This document shows positions 12,391-23,440 of a stretch of DNA of 64,000 nt, in pieces. The position numbers were made by a program, and so were the translations under genes. Location: contig JAWQUS010000004.1 of NCBI GenBank assembly GCA_036365455.1, positions 2,797,501-2,861,500 on the forward strand, read 5' to 3'. Source of the DNA: Macrosoma leucophasiata. Lineage: Eukaryota > Arthropoda > Insecta > Lepidoptera > Hedylidae. Below the pieces are notes generated by a model, which was not told where the DNA came from, searched no databases, and worked only from the letters and a program-made list of their open reading frames with translations. Within the stretch, counting starts at the first letter, position 1, and each line of letters starts with the position of its first letter.

Positions 12391-12712
12391 AAGTTCAAAT
12401 TCTGTACATTGAAAATATTGAAAAAATAAATACCAGGGGATGTTACTAGATCGATACCGAACACCAATATGTGATTAGAAATTTTTTTGTCTGTCTGTCT
12501 GTCTGTTTGTTCAAGCATCACACAAAATCTACCCGTCCGATTACGCTGAAACTTGGTATATTTATACTTTAACCTTTGGCGCACAACACTGGGTACTTTT
12601 TATCCCGGAAAAATGTATGTTTGTCTGTGTCCGATTTTTTTACTAATATATTGTGGTAAGTTTCACTTAACATTTACTGTTTGTTTCATGTCAATCGGTT
12701 CAGAAATAAAAA
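12391..12712 (+). repeat. Family F dispersed repeat
   Basis: Second copy of family F, with a (TCTG)n run at about 12488-12508 and the same 3' block ending at a CAATCGGTT motif. Confidence 0.75.
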
Positions 12713-12764
12713 AGTCATGACAATTTAAAAAATCATATCGAATATTTTTAAACTATTCTGAATC

Positions 12765-13215
12765 GATCTTTTTTAGGGTTCCGTATCTAAAAGGTAAAAG
12801 CGGACCCTATTACTCATCCTCCGCTGTCTGCCTGTCTATCCGTCCATCCGGCTGTCTGTCCCCAGGCAGTATCTCATAAACAGTGATAGCTCGAAAGCTA
12901 AAATTTTCACAAATTATGTATTTCTGTTACCGCTATAGCGACAAAATTGAATACTAAAAATAAGAAACTGAAAATATTAAGGGGTCCAAGGGGCATACAA
13001 TAAACGTGTTTTTTTTTCGTATATTTTTTGCTCGATATCAATAACGGTATCAAGTATACACTTAAAATTTTCACAGAATTTTTAGGTCTTATGTTGTATA
13101 TTACCTTCCAACAAACAAAGGGTTCCGTACAAAAAAATCCATAAATTTTTTATGGCATTTTTTGTACGGAACCCTTCGTGCACGAGTTCGACTCGCACTT
13201 GGCCGGTTTTTTCTC
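12765..13215 (+). mobile_element. Dispersed repeat ending in GGGTTCCGTAC hairpin
   Basis: Starts at an AGGGTTCCGTATC block. Near the end, AGGGTTCCGTACAAAAAA (13119-13136) and its exact complement (13158-13175) form a long hairpin. It then ends GAGTTCGACTCGCACTTGG-CCGG before a run of T. A diverged partial copy starts near 39718. Class uncertain. Confidence 0.55.
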
Positions 13216-13239
13216 TAAAAGTAACATTAAGCATACCGC

Positions 13240-13395
13240 ATAGCAGCGTCCCGGCATAAAACAATCTCCGCTATGATCACCATTCAGCATGCCAAGCGTG
13301 GCAATTATGGCGTATTCTTTCCTTATGACGCACAACACTTTTAGGAGCATCTTTGGGAAAGGCTTTGTCCAGCGGAGACGGATGGACGTCTTTCG
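13240..13395. repeat. Family I fragment
   Basis: Contains CATGCCAAGCGTGGCAATTA and AGGCTTTGTCCAGCGGA, shared with other family I copies. Confidence 0.5.
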
Positions 13396-13403
13396 GATGT
13401 TAT

Positions 13404-13757
13404 TATGATGATGGCGATGGTGGTGGTGGTGGCGTTAGTGGTGTTGGTGGCATTAGTGGTGTTTGTAGTGGTGGTGGTGGTGGTGGCGGCGTTGGTGTTG
13501 TTGGTGACTCTGGTGGTGGTGTTGGTGGCGTTAGTGGTGCTGGCGGTGGTTTTACTGGCGGTGGAGGCATTGGTGGCGTTGGTGATGTTGGTAGTTTTGG
13601 GGGCGTTGGTGGCATTGGTTGTGGTGGTGGTGGAGGTTTTGGTGGCGTTTGTATCAGTGGTGGCATTGGTGGCGCAGGTGTTTGGTGATGGTGATGGCGT
13701 TGATGGGGTTGGTGGCGATTGTAGTGGTGGCGGTGGTGGTGGTGGCATTAGTGGGTA
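13404..13757 (+). repeat. GGT/GTT-rich minisatellite
   Basis: About 350 bp of imperfect GGTGGTGGC/GTTGGTGGC units, G-rich on the + strand. The repeat opens four overlapping frames on both strands (poly-Gly, poly-Val, poly-Pro, poly-Thr). None has splice sites, a fitting start or flanking coding sequence, so it is called a tandem repeat rather than a gene. The G runs could form quadruplexes on the + strand. Confidence 0.85.
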
Positions 13758-14452
13758 AAAATGCACAACGTTAATATTCAATTTATCTCTTCTGCCGGCT
13801 CTTACGGAGTGCTTATATTATGCATAGATCTACCTTTTATGTTTAAAAATTGACTGAAAATTTACAAAAGTTTTAATAATTTTCTATAAAAAAAAAAATG
13901 CATAGAAGTTTAAAAGGCATTTTCGAAAATACGGTTCAGCATAGGATGGTTGCGCGTTTAAACACATAATTAGCAATTTTTCGCAATCCTAGCAGCCTGT
14001 GTGCTTTTATCCCCGATGGTCATACGTCTAATATCGTGTACAGAGAAGCATTACTGCAAAATAGATTTTTTTAGCTACCCAAAAGTGTTTATGATCCAAA
14101 ATTAACCAAAATGTATCCAAAAGCGCTGCCTAATGTCCCAAAGCCACTATTCCACGCAAACAAAGTTGCGGGCACAGCTAACTTATAATAAAGTGCACGT
14201 CTCAACGAGTACTAATAAACTTGTCTCATTTTCGGTTCACCAAATGGGTGACCATAATTTCCTTAATTCATTTTGGGACAAAATATTATCTATTTTAAGC
14301 ATTTTTAACGCTTGAAATCGATTCGAGTATCAATTCTGAACAAACTAGTTTCGAGTTGTACATTTAATCATGTTACACGTTGTATATGAAAATTACGTGT
14401 CGCGGTGTTTGTCTGCGATTGACGCTTAAACTACTTATTCGATTACATCCAT
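13758..14452. other. No gene seen
   Basis: Moderately AT-rich spacer. The 60-codon frame at 14133-14315 has no supporting context. Confidence 0.4.
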
Positions 14453-14464
14453 TACATTCGATAA

Positions 14465-14784
14465 ACTGCCTCGGTAGCCTAGTGGTAGCAGGCCACTACT
14501 ACTACGCTGAGGTCCTGGGTTCGATTCCCGGGTAGGGGGTTATCAGAGATAATGGTGAAAAAGCCTTTATCTCTGGTTCTATTGGGATTTTTCCATTTTC
14601 TGGAAATTTCCCAGTACCTCAAAGTTTGGTAATGTGCCCGGAGATGTCAACAGGCTCGCCACCTGTTACATGGGCCAAAACGTAACCGGCGAATCGTGGG
14701 TGTTTGCATGTATGCTTGAATGCATGCATTTACCTCTGCCTACCCCTTCGGGGATTACAGGCGTGAAGTTACGTTTTTTTTTTT
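14465..14784 (+). mobile_element. Family B tRNA-like SINE with 12-bp target duplication
   Basis: The head CTGCCTCGGTAGCCTAGTGG, a B box GGGTTCGATTCCCGG, and a body with TTTCCCAGTACCTC, GTTACATGGGCCAAAAC and GGGATTACAGGCGTGAAG are followed by a T run. The direct repeat TACATTCGATAA flanks it at 14453-14464 and 14785-14796, showing a complete retroposed unit of about 320 bp. Confidence 0.9.
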
Positions 14785-15189
14785 TTACATTCGATAACAT
14801 ACTACAAATAATAATCCAACAAAATGCGCAAATTATAAATGCACCGTTTGCAATTTAGCCGAAATCGGAATAAGCCTTTTTTGAATTCCGCATACATTAC
14901 AGTCGCATTACGAAACATGAATTCGTATGTTATGAAACTACTTTCTTTTGCCGTTCAATGTCCTTAACATTTTATGTAATTTCATGGCATTTTCATAATT
15001 ATAATTTCAAAATTTTATTTTAAAATTATTATCAATTGACTTAATTTTCAGAAGTTTTTATTTTCCGAAAATATTTGAATCGTGCGTATTTTTTTTATTT
15101 TTTTTAAACGGGAACCACGAATTCGTTTTGGATTTTGTGGCTTTGCGCCTACATTTTCGGAAGCGTAGGAAAGTACGAAATAAACAATA

Positions 15190-15565
15190 ATAAACATGCA
15201 TTTGTGCATGCATGTTTATTATTGTTTTATTTAACTATGTAATTAAATTCAAGTTTAAATTCTTAATGAGTCAATCTGATACCCCTAATTGTAGTATATG
15301 TGGTAAAGTGGAAGACGTATACCATATTTTGGTTGAATGTGTTCGAGGTGAGGCTCATCGCAGGGCTTCATTAGAAATAGGACATTGCAACAGTGTCCTG
15401 GCAGATCCTACTACGGATGACGCCAGAATACTGTTGCAACTATATCAATTGTCTAATGTTGTTTAATTATTTTTTTAAATGAATAATGTAATTCATGTGA
15501 ACGTATAGAGCGTCATGGTCTTTGACCAAGCTCTTTAAATGGAGATAAAAAAAAAAAAAAAAAAA
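15190..15565 (+). mobile_element. LINE 3' fragment: RNase H-linked C-terminal tail
   Basis: The open frame 15212-15466 has its last three quarters nearly identical to 47488-47697. It ends a LINE pol ORF with a Cys/His knuckle, C-x2-C-x12-H-x4-C, in the order CSICGK...YHILVEC. It is followed by GCGTCATGGTCTTTGACC, AAGCTCTTTAAATGG and an A tail. At 47.2 kb the same tail follows RNase H-like sequence, supporting an R1/I/Jockey-type element. It is 5'-truncated and inactive. Confidence 0.8.
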
Positions 15566-15689
15566 AATTCGTGAATTACGTTATTTTTTATTTTCACGCA
15601 CATTAAATAATATTATTTATATTTATTGCTTCACCGGACACATTTCATTTCGAAAAAAGTATGATGTTTTTTAACGCACACTCCCCGCT

Positions 15690-15905
15690 GGAAGACTCTG
15701 ATTTCAAATAGCACCTACTCGACCTATTTGGTCTAACCACAGACCATTCATGTTGAGTGATGACGACAGCCTATAGACACCCACCACACAAAGACCAGAG
15801 GTCAAAATGCAGATGCGGTGCTGAACACTACAATTTAGCGGTAGAATTATTAGGTAATGCGGTGGTACCTACGCCACCGAACTCTACCAGTAAAAACTGC
15901 GAATA
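15690..15905 (-). repeat. Family A repeat with internal deletion
   Basis: On the minus strand, family A without the GGCCC/GGCACAG middle. The + strand reads from CAGCCTATAGACACCCACC to GAACTCTACCAGTAAAAA. Confidence 0.65.
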
Positions 15906-15996
15906 TGATGAAAAAAAAGCAATTTGCAATTTGATACTCGTATGCTAACATTGTACTTAGAATATACCTTCTAACATTCCCTTTTCTTTGTTTCAG

Positions 15997-16119
15997 AAAT
16001 CGTCCATCCACTATGCGTCCTAGAGTCAGATTTCGGCTTCAAAATCAACTGCGCCTTCAAAAAGTCCGGTCTGTTCAGGGTACGAAATTTAGGCGGTATC
16101 AAAGCTCATGCTAGTCTAG
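15997..16119 (+). CDS. Chitin-binding protein gene, visible exon 1
   Basis: Internal exon of the 15,997-26,102 gene. A strong acceptor (TTTGTTTCAG) and donor (CTAG|GTAAGC) bound 123 nt. Only one frame stays open to the donor. It leaves one base that joins in phase to the next exon. The 40 whole codons give an N-terminal region with two Cys (IVHPLCVLES..., FKINCAFKKS) and no recognised domain. The 5' phase needs one base from an upstream exon, so the start Met and signal peptide lie further 5' and were not found in this window. The chance that this exon belongs to another transcript is small, given the phase match. Confidence 0.7.
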
Positions 16120-16169
16120 GTAAGCTGATTTTTATGTTAAGTAACTTCACGCCATTAATCCCCGAAGGG

Positions 16170-16431
16170 ATCATCATCACTACAGCTGAAAGACGTCCAC
16201 TAGACAAAGTCTTCCCCAAAGACGCCCACAACAGTGTAGTGCGGCATTAGGGGAGAATATGCCATAATCGCCACGCTTGGCATGCGGATTGGCGATCGAA
16301 GTGGCGGTAGTTTTATTGCAGGACGCTGCTGTACATCCCGCGTTGTTTTTTTACTACTTTAAGAATGGATGTGAAACCATTCCAATAGGGCTATTTGTAG
16401 ACTGACTGCATTAGTGGAAATTCTCTTCCAA
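16170..16431. repeat. Family I repeat, split by a family B SINE
   Basis: Has GCCACGCTTGGCATGCGGAT, GGCGGTAGTTTTATTGCAGG and GCTGCTGTACATCCCG. The element resumes after the SINE at 16764 (TCTCTTCCAA, then AATTCTTCCGCTAGTGGG and GGTCGTCACATCCCGACG). Confidence 0.65.
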
Positions 16432-16763
16432 CTTAACTTGTTAACTGCCTCAGTAGCCTAGTGGTAGCAGGCCACTACTACTACGCTGGAGGTCCTGGGT
16501 TCGATTCCCGGGTCGAGGGTTATCAGAGATAATGGTTTAAAATATTTTATCTCTGGTTCTATTGGGATTTTTTCATTTTCTGAAAGTTTCCCAGTACCTC
16601 GGAGTTTGGTTATATGCCCGGAGATGGCAACAGCCTCGTCACCTGTTACATGGGCCAAAACGTAACCGGCGAATCGTGGGTGTTTGCATGTATGCTTGAA
16701 TGCATGCATTTACCTCTGCCTACCCCTTCGGGGATTACAGGCGTGAAGTTACGTTTAGTTTTG
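16432..16763 (+). mobile_element. Family B tRNA-like SINE inside family I
   Basis: A nearly intact family B copy, with head CTGCCTCAGTAGCCTAGTGG and B box GGGTTCGATTCCCGG. TCTCTTCCAA at 16422-16431 and 16764-16773 is the target duplication, placed in the middle of a family I element. This dates B after I at this site. Confidence 0.85.
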
Positions 16764-17394
16764 TCTCTTCCAATAGAAGAAAATTCTTCCGCTAGTGGGC
16801 GGTGGGGTCGTCACATCCCGACGCCAGTTACAAGTGAAGTGGCACTTCTGTAGTTAGTGATGCAATCTTTCGTGACAAGTTGGACAAATAATACCATAAC
16901 CATTTATACCTGATTTTAGTTTAACCGGTTAATATATCGCAGATCTATGTATTGCAGAGATTTCACTATGTGGTAACGGTGTCATCAGATGAATAAAGTA
17001 AGCTAAAAGGTCTGATGTCATGAAAGTCGAAAATATGAATAGGTACTGCAGTCTTAGGGCTCCCACATAAAACCGCGAATTCGCATCGCATCGCGAGATA
17101 TATTTGAGATATTGCGCATAGATCGCGCGTATCTGCGAGCTCGCATGATTGCCTGCGATTTGTGTGGCTGCCCTTAAGACTACCCGTGACTACGGTAGCT
17201 GGAAAGCGAGCGAAACGTCGAGTAAGAAAGAGAAGTTGGGTGTAGTATACGCGAGAAAATCCGCAAATACATATGATTTCTACAATGTATGAAGCTCGCT
17301 CGAAAACCTGGGAAAACGTTAGTCTTTAGAGTGCTGGTCGGCACGTGAGGCTGGCAAAAGCATCTTTTTTGATGTGATGAAAGTGACAAACTAG

Positions 17395-17728
17395 CATGCA
17401 GTTCACATAGATGTAAAGTGATGACTGCAGCCTATAGACACCCACACAAAGATCAGAGGTCGAAATGCGTTACCACTTCTGAGACCTAAGGTGTTATGCA
17501 GAGAGCGTCATGGTTTTAGATCAAGCTCTTTAAACGGAGAATAAAAAAAAGGTGTTATGCCTCTTTGCCGGAAATCACAGGCCCGTACATTACCACCTGA
17601 CCGGAACACGATAGTGCTGAACACTACCATTGCGGTCAGAAAACCCAACAATGGGGGTAAGTATATTAGGTAATGCGGTGGTGTCTACGCCCGCGAGCAC
17701 TGTCACTGGAGCTCGCGGGCTACTCGTG
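17395..17728 (-). repeat. Family A repeat interrupted by a LINE tail
   Basis: Minus-strand family A runs from GCATGCAGTTCACATAGATG to CACTGGAGCTCGCGGGC. The block at 17505-17555 (GAGCGTCATGGTTTTAG... to an A tail) is the 3' end of the LINE seen at 15190. It is flanked by copies of AAGGTGTTATGC, its target duplication. A second internal insertion duplicates the CCCACAATGGG area. Confidence 0.75.
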
Positions 17729-17814
17729 GCTACCCCCATCTCACAATGGGCAAATTTTCGAGTAATATAACCACAGCCTTCCTAGAGTACTAGATCTGCG
17801 ACTGTGTCTAAAGA

Positions 17815-18100
17815 TTCATCATCGTCATAATCAGCCGAAAGTTGTCCACTGCTGAACCAAGTCTCCTCATAAGGGAGACATGCCATAATCGCCACGCTTG
17901 GCATGCGGATTGGCGATATCAGTGGCGGTTGTTTTATCGCAGGACGCTGCTGTCCATCTTGCGTTATCGCACTTATTACCGCCCCATTGGAATGGTTTGA
18001 CCGCCATTGTTCGGTTAATTGACTGGACTTGTGGAAGAATTTTCTTGCAGTAGAAGTTTTTCCTCCAACAGGCCGAATAGTGGGCCGTCACTTCTCGGTA
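17815..18100 (-). repeat. Family I repeat
   Basis: Contains GCCACGCTTGGCATGCGGAT, GGACGCTGCTGTCCATC and CCATTGGAATGGTTTGACC. It matches 9840-10515 and 16170-16431. Confidence 0.6.
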
Positions 18101-18255
18101 CCTAAATCAACAGTATGGCCCACCTCAATTAAATCAAAAATCAATAATTTCATCACATAAACAATCTACACCATCTTCCCAGATATTCTTAACAAGTATC
18201 AAATGTTTATATATTTGTTGTCTATAAACATTAAACGCCTCATATTTTCATATGT

Positions 18256-21036
18256 ATCAGAATCAGAATCAGAAACTCATTTATTCATTTAGGGTGACAG
18301 GCACCTCTTATGACACGTCAAAAACAAACAAAATAAATTAAAGCGAATAACAATTGATATACATGTCAAACAAGATAAAAAATATATGTAAAGTCAAGAA
18401 TATCACTAAGATAAAACTAAATGTCATAAACTAATGTAGAAAGTATATCAGTAAAATGTCTCTTTTCCCCTTTACAAACTGATAACAAAGAGTAAAAAGA
18501 AAAGAAAAAGAGTCATTCTTTGTCATTCACCGGCAAAGTTCCAAAGGCCAATATGATCTGAGAAAAACTTGCCGGAAAAAACTCAGTCGGCTCTTTTAAA
18601 AATATCTCTTAGGCATATTTTTACAATTTTCCATAATTTAAACAAGCTTAAAATTAACAATTTAATATCAACATTACACTTTGATTATTACATTTAACAC
18701 CTTTGTGGAGCTAGATCAGCATTTAGCCAAACATTTCTATCCTTGAGATAGTCCTCGAGTTTATAGTAAGCCTTTTTACATAGAGTGCGTTTAATTAATG
18801 CTTTGAATTTACCATCGGTGAGTTCAGCAATCCCGGCTGGGATCTTGTTTTAAAATTCTACACTATATTTTAGGAAAGATGTATTAGTTTTCGTCAGTCG
18901 AAAACTTGGCAGAGACAACTTGTTCTTATTCCTCGTATTATAACTATGCCTATCGGAGATTTTATCAAACAGATGTAGATTTTTCCTCGCGAAAAGTATA
19001 TTTTCATAGATGTAATGGCAAGGGACTGTCATTATATTTATTTCTTTAAATAGTTCTTTCAAAGAATCACGACTACGTAAGTTATACATCGCTCTAATGG
19101 CCCTCTTTTGTAATACAAAAATTGATTGTATGTCAGCCGCTCGACCCCACAATAAAATACCATAGGACATGACACTGTGAAAATAGCTAAAATAAACAAG
19201 TCTTGCAGTGTCTATATCAGTTAATTGCCTAATTTTTCGAACAGCATAAGCTGCGGCACTCAGACGTTTCGCTAACTTCCTAATATGTGGTCCCCATTGT
19301 AACTTCGAGTCAAGCGTTATTCCCAAGAAGGTAGCGTCATCAACAAATTGAATTTTGTCATTGTTTATAAAAATGTCTCCTTCTTTACTTTTTACATTAG
19401 GGAGGGTAAAACGGATACATTTGGTTTTTTTACTATTCAGTGCAAGATTATTGACAGTAAACCATTTATGTACTTCTCCTATGACCTTATTTACAGTATC
19501 GTAATCTGGATTCCGTCTGTTCATTTTAAAAACTATTGAAGTATCGTCTGCAAATAAAATTGTTTTGGGCATACTATTAGGCATCAAATGAAGTAAATCA
19601 TTAACGTAGACTAAAAACAGAAATGGTCCTAATATTGAGCCCTGTGGGACACCCATTCCTGTCTTTGCACCTTGAGATTTTACTCCATTCACTTGAACTA
19701 CTTGTTCCCGATCCTTAAGGTATGATTGAACAAGTTGAAGAGCTTTATTTTCAAGTCCATAATGATCAAGTTTGCCAATTAATGTATTTTGGTCCACGCA
19801 GTCAAACGCCTTTGAAAGGTCGCAAAATATACCTATAGCATCTTGTGAATCCTCCCAAGCTTCAAAAATATGTTTTAATAAAGCAACACCGGCATCGGTT
19901 GTACAACGTCCTTTTGTAAAACCAAATTGCTGTTCGTGTAAGATGTTATTGACTAAATTGAATAGTACAAGCTTCTACGTTATTTTTCAGAATATCAATG
20001 GATAATAAAGAGGATGAGTTTAAGGGTTTTGTAATTTCAAAGGGAATCTTAGCAAAGTATTCTACAAAGTGCTGCGCAATGTCAGGATTCGAACTCACAG
20101 TACCCTGAGATGTCTCCAAAATCACGCGACCATCACTCCGTTTATTTTTGCCTGCTTCACTATTTATTACTTTCCACGTAGCCTTCATCTTATCGTCTGC
20201 ATTTATTATTTTCCTACTCAAATATATAGACTTTGCCTTTTGACACACATTTTTGTAAATTTTTGAATATGTAGCAATATATTTATTAAGTTTTTCATTT
20301 TGCATACAATTCCTAAGGCCATATAATTCAAATAATCTCTCCCTACTTTTACGAATGCCAGTTGTAGCCCAATCACAGAAACTAAATTTATATTTGATAG
20401 ATTTAGTTTTAATTTTAAATGTTTTATTAAATTGTGTATTAAGTACCTTAAAAATTTGCTCATAACAATTATTTGCACTATTTAAATCAAACTTTTGGGC
20501 ATATAACTCTTTAGTTAACATGTCATTAAAATAGTTTAATTTAGCAGAAGTTATTTGTCTGTATGTTTTTTGTGTTATATTTTTACTATTAGCAGTGGCA
20601 AAAGTCATTATTTGCCCGCTATGATCCGAAGGCATGCAGTTAACAATATTTTTATCTAAATATTTAAGATCACAAAATATATTATCAATACAAGTTGCTG
20701 AGGTTGGACTCACTCGAGTGGGTTCCAAAAAAACATTACTTAGATTGAACGACATAAAAAGATTCAATAGTCTACAACTATTATAGCTATTTTCCAAAAT
20801 ATTAATGTTGAAATCTCCACATACAATAACAGATTTTTTACTAGAACAAGCTTTTTTCAATACATCCTCCATAGTGGAGTCAAATACGTTGATGTTTTGG
20901 TAATTTGGTGGTCTGTAAACGCACACTATTATATGCTTCTCCAGCTCAACACAAGATATTTCCGCAACATGTTCCACTGATAAGTCAACTATGTCCCTAC
21001 GTTCCCTGGAATTGATTGAATTCTTTATCATAATTG
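18256..21036 (-). mobile_element. 5'-truncated, internally deleted non-LTR retrotransposon (CR1/Jockey-like)
   Basis: Antisense in the intron between visible exons 1 and 2. On the minus strand it has part of an apurinic endonuclease domain (VYRPPN, CGDFNIN, IDNIF, PSDHSGQ; frame 21031-19946). Then comes a reverse transcriptase core (DLSKAFDCVDQ, GVPQGSILGPFLF, ILFADDTSIVF, FLGITLDSKLQW; frame about 19950-18850) and a C-terminal tail (SYNTRNK). The 3' UTR ends in a TCAGAA microsatellite at 18256. The start of the endonuclease and any ORF1 are missing. Around 19950-20000 the frame changes and the first RT motifs are absent, an internal deletion. It is inactive. Confidence 0.9.
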
Positions 21037-21046
21037 TATATTTCAG

Positions 21047-21183
21047 GGTTCAGCCTCGGGGACGAGCTGGGCTTTGAGCAGTCGCTCACCAACTTAGACC
21101 CAAGTCGACGGAGGTCGGTCAGTCTGAAGAACGGCGTGCCCAACCTGGTCGACACTTCCAGTCGGCCGGCTGTTAAGCAAGAG
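21047..21183 (+). CDS. Chitin-binding protein gene, visible exon 2
   Basis: Acceptor TATATTTCAG and donor GAG|GTAGGT bound 137 nt, that is two bases plus 45 codons, in phase with exons 1 and 3. It encodes a polar region (GDELGFEQSLTNLDPS, then a Lys/Arg-rich SRRRSVSLKNG) without cysteines. GC content is clearly higher than the flanking intron, as expected of a coding exon. The acceptor lies within about 20 bp of the truncated 5' end of the antisense LINE. Confidence 0.8.
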
Positions 21184-22057
21184 GTAGGTTTCCAAGCCGT
21201 ACAAAGAAAGGCGAGAATTAGGAAGAAAAAAATCTCTCTCTTTTCTTGCACAATGGTTCAAATATAATTATTGAATAGAATTCATTCTTTTAGGACTATA
21301 GTCGATAGATATGGCTGACGGACAGAAGATTTAGAGCCTAAACTAGTGGACCTAGCTTACACCCTAAACGAGTGGGTAATGGAAATTCTTAAAGCATCAA
21401 AATTAACATTCAGCGAATATAATTTTAATATGTAAGATAGTGACTGACAGTTTCAATGTATTTTTACAAGGGTCCGATGATTTGTGTTTTTGTTATTGAT
21501 GTTTGCCGTAAAACTACGAGTATAATAACAATATTATTCAGATATCGCCATATCTATGTAACGAAGCTGGTTCAGAAACTTGAGTGAAATTTTCTCCTGT
21601 GTCTATAATTACAAGATCGTGTATTACGCTATCTAATTGCAAAAAAAAATAAAAATATAAAAAATAGCAAAGGCTGTCGTAGCTGCACCACAAGTGGAGC
21701 AATATCCTAATGGAACTTGCGTAAAATAATTACGACTTTCACCTTCTTCACTGAGCCTTGCGTATTACTAATTTGTCATGCAACGCAACTCATCTCATGT
21801 TCAAAACGTATTAAACAAATAATTACGTAGCGTGAGTGTAGTAAATACTGAATGTATCCAAACGAGCTAAATATGCTGTTGAAGAACGCGACAGTAAAAT
21901 TACGAGACATCTTTATATATTTACAACTGCGGTTTCAAAAGCATTCATCTTTCTGTTTTGACATACACTTCTCACAAAGACAACAGAATTACTTACGAAA
22001 CGTATCAGATAAGAATAATTTCATTTCATAAACTAATTGACTTATTATTTATTTCAG
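21184..22057. other. Intron, no gene seen
   Basis: AT-rich intron between exons 2 and 3 of the chitin-binding protein gene. No repeat family was recognised. Confidence 0.6.
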
Positions 22058-23037
22058 AAAAGGGGCAAGCAGAATAGAATAATGATGCGACCAGTCGCAC
22101 CGGTGGCGCGACCGAACCAGGCTGCGATGGACAAATTATCCACACTACATAGACGGGTCTCGACCACAATGCAGCCAATCGTCGTGCCAGGACCAACGAT
22201 CGAAGCCCCAAACATGATGAGCCGGTCGAAACCAACGATAACCATGGCGAAACCAATGCCGATGGGCGTCCCACCGTTCAAGCCATTGCCACCCAAAGAA
22301 GACACTCTTAAAGTCCTTCCAATAGTCTCTTCAACGAAGAATACTTACACCCCGCTTCAAATTCCGCAGTCGAAGGGCCCCGGACTCGCCTACGCAAGTG
22401 AGCATCCACATGCACACAACAGCGTATCCAAAATGGTGTCACAAATGACAGCATTTCAATATCAGCCACAGCTTCTTAGGATCACACCGTCACCGATCAT
22501 TGTTGAAACGCCAAGAATCATAACAGTACCCACAATCAACCCATTCATTCCCATGCCTTCACAAGCCATATCTATCATACCTGCACCAGCTCTCAAGGAA
22601 TCCACACACACACGTCCACCTGCCTATTCTGTACCGCAAAATTCTTTCACCCAAAACACCAATCCTATTTCTAACTTTATAGACCCTGTTCCTCACCAAG
22701 TCCACGATCTGGCGAGCGTCTATCCGGCGTACAATACGAAGAAGGTCGACGATTACAACTCTATTACTGGTTACGGGGATGATACGACGTTGAAGTTTAA
22801 CAAAGAGGATATAAATGCGAAGATAGTTGAGATTGCTAAAGCTGGTAACATATCGATGGAAGCTGTGGAAGCAGCGATAGCGTTGAGACAGCAACAACTG
22901 TTGAGCAAGTACGCGAACATACCAATGCCATCAACAACCACAACCACAACAACGTCCACTACGGAGGAGCCGGCTGTCTTCCAATTGGAGCCTGAGCCTG
23001 AGATTGTAGTGGCTCAAGTACATCAAAAACCAAAGAG
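22058..23037 (+). CDS. Chitin-binding protein gene, visible exon 3 (Pro/Met/Thr-rich linker)
   Basis: The largest exon, 980 nt (326 codons plus two bases), between TTATTTCAG and AG|GTAAAA. Reading past the donor gives an immediate stop, so splicing is required. The protein is Pro/Met/Ser/Thr-rich (PMGVPPFKPLPPKED, SPIIVETPRIITVPTINP). A likely helical stretch follows (EDINAKIVEIAKAGN... AAIALRQQQ), then a Thr run (STTTTTTTTSTTEEP) suited to mucin-type O-glycosylation. There are no cysteines. Such disordered linkers are known in CPAP1 proteins; the exact family member cannot be given. Confidence 0.85.
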
Positions 23038-23109
23038 GTAAAATATGGAGTTTCATTTTCTTTTATTTTTCAACAATACCACAAATTAATAATTTCATGT
23101 AGTTGCTAT

Positions 23110-23440
23110 CGAAGCACGCATGGCCCCGCGGCTGGTTTAGATCATAAGCGATCTACTCGGTTAAGCACTACGGGCGCAGTCGGGTAGTTTGGTGGGTGAC
23201 CGCTAATGGCAAATTAAATGCGCGTTTCCGTACTTCGGAGGGCACGTTCGGGGGCCGGAGGCCTTATGGGGTGGTTTGAAAACATCCGACAGCGGGTTGG
23301 CCACTAACCCATCCACCTCCACCAATCCGCATTGGAGCAGCGTGGTGGAGTAAGCTCCAGGCCTCCCCCCAAAAAGGATAGAGACTCGTGCCCAGCAGTG
23401 GGACGTATAATGGGTTGCCGTTATTATTATTATTTTATTA
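23110..23440 (+). mobile_element. Family E SINE with 5S rRNA-like head
   Basis: The target duplication TAGTTGCTAT (23100-23109 and 23441-23450) defines a 331-bp insertion in the intron. Bases about 23145-23208 resemble the internal promoter half of 5S rRNA: CGGTTAAGCACTACGGGCGC (A box) and GGTGGGTGACCGC (C box). The body has CCACCTCCACCAATCCGC and CCCAGCAGTGGGACGTATAA, and the 3' end is a TTA microsatellite. This fits a 5S-derived (SINE3-type) retroposon. Confidence 0.85.

Noticed and set aside
12820..12865. CRISPR-like or regulatory array of TCTG/TCCG units
   Set aside because: Simple tetranucleotide microsatellites linked to family F-type repeats; no spacers and a eukaryotic context.
13341..13781. 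Long Gly-, Val-, Pro- and Thr-rich open frames on both strands
   Set aside because: All come from the GGT/GTT minisatellite; no splice sites, signal peptide or flanking coding sequence were found.
23145..23208. Functional 5S rRNA gene
   Set aside because: Only the promoter half resembles 5S rRNA; the rest is unrelated and the unit is a dispersed retroposon.
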